DNA of 23,619 bases from DASSTJ01 sp035707965 (GTDB lineage Bacteria; Actinomycetota; Actinomycetes; Actinomycetales; Angustibacteraceae). The number at the start of each line of letters is the position of its first letter. Positions within the stretch are counted from its first letter, which is position 1. The notes beneath the pieces are model-generated. The model was given only the letters and a program-made list of their open reading frames with translations, was not told where the DNA came from and made no database searches. The position numbers and the translations under genes were made by a program. Shown piece after piece: positions 21,503 to 23,619 of this stretch. The stretch covers positions 1-23,619 of the forward strand of contig DASSTJ010000182.1 of assembly GCA_035707965.1 (NCBI GenBank), written 5' to 3'.

Positions 21503-23619
21503 TCAGGGCGTCGCCAGGCCCAGCTTGGGCACCGCCAGCAGGGCGGCCCGCAGCGCCTCGCCCTGAGCGTCACCCTTGCGGTACAGCACGACCGGCTGGC
21601 CGAGTGGCGCCGGGATCGTCACGCTGACCGGCGCCGGCGGAGGCGTCTCGTCCGGCCCTCCACCCGGCGGCGGCGGTGGCTGCACGCCACGGTCGACCTT
21701 GCCCTGGTCCTCGTCCTCGTCGGCCGGACCGCCGCTGGGCGTGGGGGTCGGGTACGGCGTCGGACCGGAGTAGGTGCGTCCCGTGAACAGCTCGACCCAG
21801 TCCCCCGCGGGCAAGATCGCCTGCACCTGACGCTGGGCCGGGTGCAGCACCGGCACGACGAGCAGCGAGTCGCCGAAGAAGAACTCATCGCTCGTGGCGG
21901 ACTGGCGCGCGTCGGGGAACTCGATCCAGAACGGCCGGACGACGGGCAGCCCGGTCCGCGAGGCCGTCTCCATGACCTGGCGCCGGTAGGCTGCCGTCGC
22001 CGCGAACAGCTGCGTGGCGTGCGCGAAGGCAGCCAAGCGGGCAGGGGAGTCCCAGACCTGCGGCATCGAGGCGGGCGCGTCGCCGTCCTCCGTGCGCAGC
22101 ACCGAGCCGAAGGCCTCGAGCTCGGCCCAGCGCGCCAGCAGCTCGTCGGTGCGCTTCGGGTCGGGCCACAGCCGGACGTTCGGCGACGACCACCCGCCGA
22201 CGCCGGAGCTCACCATCGCCATGCCGGACAGCCCCGCCGAGAGCTTGCCGCGCAGCACACTGACGAGCCCGTCCTGCTCGGACCAGTCGGTGACCTGGCG
22301 CCCCTGGTCGAACACGCCGGCGAACTGCGGCGTGCTCTCGGCCGCCGAGTCCTGCAGCACCAGGCAGTCCGGCCGGTCCGCGCGCTCGCACGCGAGCTTG
22401 GTCAGCTGCGCCCAGCGAGTGGGCCAGGAGTTGTGCGAGTCGCTGGCGTTGCCCTTGGCCAGGCGCGCATCCATCGGGAGGTCGTCGCCACCTTCGGCCA
22501 GGAGGCCGGACAGCCCGTCGTCGCGCATGCGGGCGGCGAGCACGTTCGCGTACCAGCTGAACGCCTGGCCGTTGGTGAGGTCGACGAGATCGGTGGGCCG
22601 GCCGTCGACGTGGTGCACCAGGTAGCCGAAGCTCTCGGCGCGCGCCAGCAGCGCAGGGTCGGTGATCGTCGGGCTGGCCGCGGCCATGGTGCGCACGCCC
22701 TGTCCGCGCAGGTCGATGACGAGCTGGTCCCAGTCGGGGTACCGGGTGCGGTCGCCGCCGTCCCGCACCAGCACCGCCGAGATCCGCGCTCCGGCCTGGA
22801 TGAGGCTGCTGACCGCGTGCCGGATGCGCGCCGAGCTGCCACGCACGCCCACGATCGCGCCCTGCGTGGCCCAGTCCGGCGCCGGCCGCATCCGGCCGGC
22901 GTCCGCGGAGTGCGCCGCCACGAGGTACCCCGGGTCGTCGCCGTCGTACAGCCGGGCCTGGAGCCGCGGTGCCCACACCGACACGTCGACCCGGCCCCCG
23001 TGCGACATGTCCACCACCGAGTAGGCGGTGGTGTCGAGAGCGAGGCCCGTCATCGTGCTCGCCAGGTAGAACGGCATGGGCGCGCTCGTCGTCGCGAGAT
23101 CGCCTCCCCGCGCCGTCCCACCGATGTCGCCGCCCGGCGCCAGGTCCTCCCACCAGGTCAGCGGCCGCTCGCCGCGACCGGTGCCGGGGGAGCGCGTGAC
23201 GATCGGCCATCGTCCGTCGCGCAGCACCGCCGGCGCCAGCTGCTCGCCGAGCCCTCGGTAGGTGTAACCGGCGTACCGGAACTCGTGGATCGCCACGACC
23301 GCCGCGCCCGGCACCTCGACGTCCAGCAGCACCCGGCCGTCGCTCGTGCGGCGACTCACCGTGATGGTCAGCGGGCGGGACCGCGCGTCGTTCGCGTCGC
23401 CGTCGAAGATCCGGCCCGAGTACCGCACGGAGGTGCCGTGGTACTCCCGCTTGTCGATGCGCAGGTTGCCGAGTCGCTGCTCGACGACCTCGCGCGCCCG
23501 CAGCACACCGCCGGGGGCGTCGTCCCCCCGCCACTCGAGGTGGCCCAGTCCCGCGGTCACCGCCGAACCGCGGTCGACGCTGCGCCACACCAGCCGGTTC
23601 CAGCGGGTGATACGCAGTC
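21503..23619 (-). CDS. GH31-family glycosidase homologue with altered catalytic residues, 5'-truncated by window edge
   Basis: At least 695 aa; the frame stays open to the right edge, so the N-terminus, and any signal peptide, is missing and the GTG at 23590 need not be the start. Similarity to the YihQ/sulfoquinovosidase-like branch of GH31 is clear in HNSWPTRWAQ, TDWSEQDGLVSV, RWAELEAFGSVLRTEDG, GLPVVRPFWIEFPD, FFFGDSLLVVPV and LPAGDWVELFTG. Where the family has the nucleophile Asp (ADFGE) this protein reads LAEGGDD (Glu near residue 366 counted from 23590). The acid/base GD motif is not at its place; the nearest is FDQGRQ (Asp near residue 428). A Pro/Asp-rich insert occupies about residues 606-650. 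It is a divergent or inactive glycosidase; the substrate is unknown. Confidence 0.75.
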   Translation of the reverse strand, partial: LRITRWNRLVWRSVDRGSAVTAGLGHLEWRGDDAPGGVLRAREVVEQRLGNLRIDKREYHGTSVRYSGRIFDGDANDARSRPLTITVSRRTSDGRVLLDVEVPGAAVVAIHEFRYAGYTYRGLGEQLAPAVLRDGRWPIVTRSPGTGRGERPLTWWEDLAPGGDIGGTARGGDLATTSAPMPFYLASTMTGLALDTTAYSVVDMSHGGRVDVSVWAPRLQARLYDGDDPGYLVAAHSADAGRMRPAPDWATQGAIVGVRGSSARIRHAVSSLIQAGARISAVLVRDGGDRTRYPDWDQLVIDLRGQGVRTMAAASPTITDPALLARAESFGYLVHHVDGRPTDLVDLTNGQAFSWYANVLAARMRDDGLSGLLAEGGDDLPMDARLAKGNASDSHNSWPTRWAQLTKLACERADRPDCLVLQDSAAESTPQFAGVFDQGRQVTDWSEQDGLVSVLRGKLSAGLSGMAMVSSGVGGWSSPNVRLWPDPKRTDELLARWAELEAFGSVLRTEDGDAPASMPQVWDSPARLAAFAHATQLFAATAAYRRQVMETASRTGLPVVRPFWIEFPDARQSATSDEFFFGDSLLVVPVLHPAQRQVQAILPAGDWVELFTGRTYSGPTPYPTPTPSGGPADEDEDQGKVDRGVQPPPPPGGGPDETPPPAPVSVTIPAPLGQPVVLYRKGDAQGEALRAALLAVPKLGLATP

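Noticed and set aside
19474..21627. A 717-codon open frame opposite ybjN and mshA
   Set aside because: It is antisense to the clear mshA and ybjN-like genes and crosses an intergenic gap. It is a shadow.

Overview
The window is about 23.6 kb of very GC-rich DNA from an actinobacterium. The evidence is a mycothiol glycosyltransferase gene (mshA), a senX3-regX3/pst phosphate module, carD beside an lpqE-like lipoprotein gene, GTG starts, and start codons placed 6-7 nt after TANNNT boxes (leaderless promoters). The PTS genes and overall gene content suggest Micrococcales, perhaps a Cellulomonas-like organism. That placement is inference; no rRNA or other marker is present.

Region 1 (1-7677, all + strand) is a polyol-uptake island. 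It opens with the 3' part of a galactitol-type PTS EIIC gene and a fructose/mannitol/galactitol-type EIIA. A SorC-family regulator with its own promoter follows, then gutM and a complete glucitol-type PTS: EIIC2 (srlA), the EIIC1 half of SrlE, the separate EIIB half of SrlE, and EIIA (srlB). Next come a homoserine-dehydrogenase-like oxidoreductase with a SAF domain (the family that includes the Brucella DXP reductoisomerase-like enzyme DRL), an IspD/TarI-family cytidylyltransferase and a 102-aa zinc-ribbon protein. Most genes overlap by 4 nt or sit close together. The likely flow is polyol import and phosphorylation, then redox chemistry, then CTP activation. The substrate is unknown.

Region 2 (7696-11818) resembles the mycobacterial ispD-carD-lpqE locus: a degenerate IspD homologue (-), a thioesterase (+), a PIN-TRAM membrane protein (-), CarD (-) and a divergent LpqE-like lipoprotein (+). 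The IspD homologue here has lost the nucleotide-loop residues but keeps the substrate arm. The IspD homologue in region 1 shows the reverse pattern.

Region 3 (11841-21327, all - strand) matches the mycobacterial order mshA - ybjN-like - gpm - senX3 - regX3, with a pstSCAB phosphate transporter operon between gpm and senX3. A PHO box of 11-nt direct repeats lies in front of pstS. SenX3 has an unusual repetitive C-terminal tail. Several gaps between these genes hold short inverted or internally duplicated repeats. At least two families are visible, and they look like REP/BIME-type intergenic elements.

Region 4 (21503-23619, - strand) is a GH31 glycosidase homologue cut by the right window edge. 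Its catalytic positions appear substituted and its C-terminal part carries a proline-rich insert.

I saw no rRNA, tRNA, CRISPR array, transposase or phage gene.
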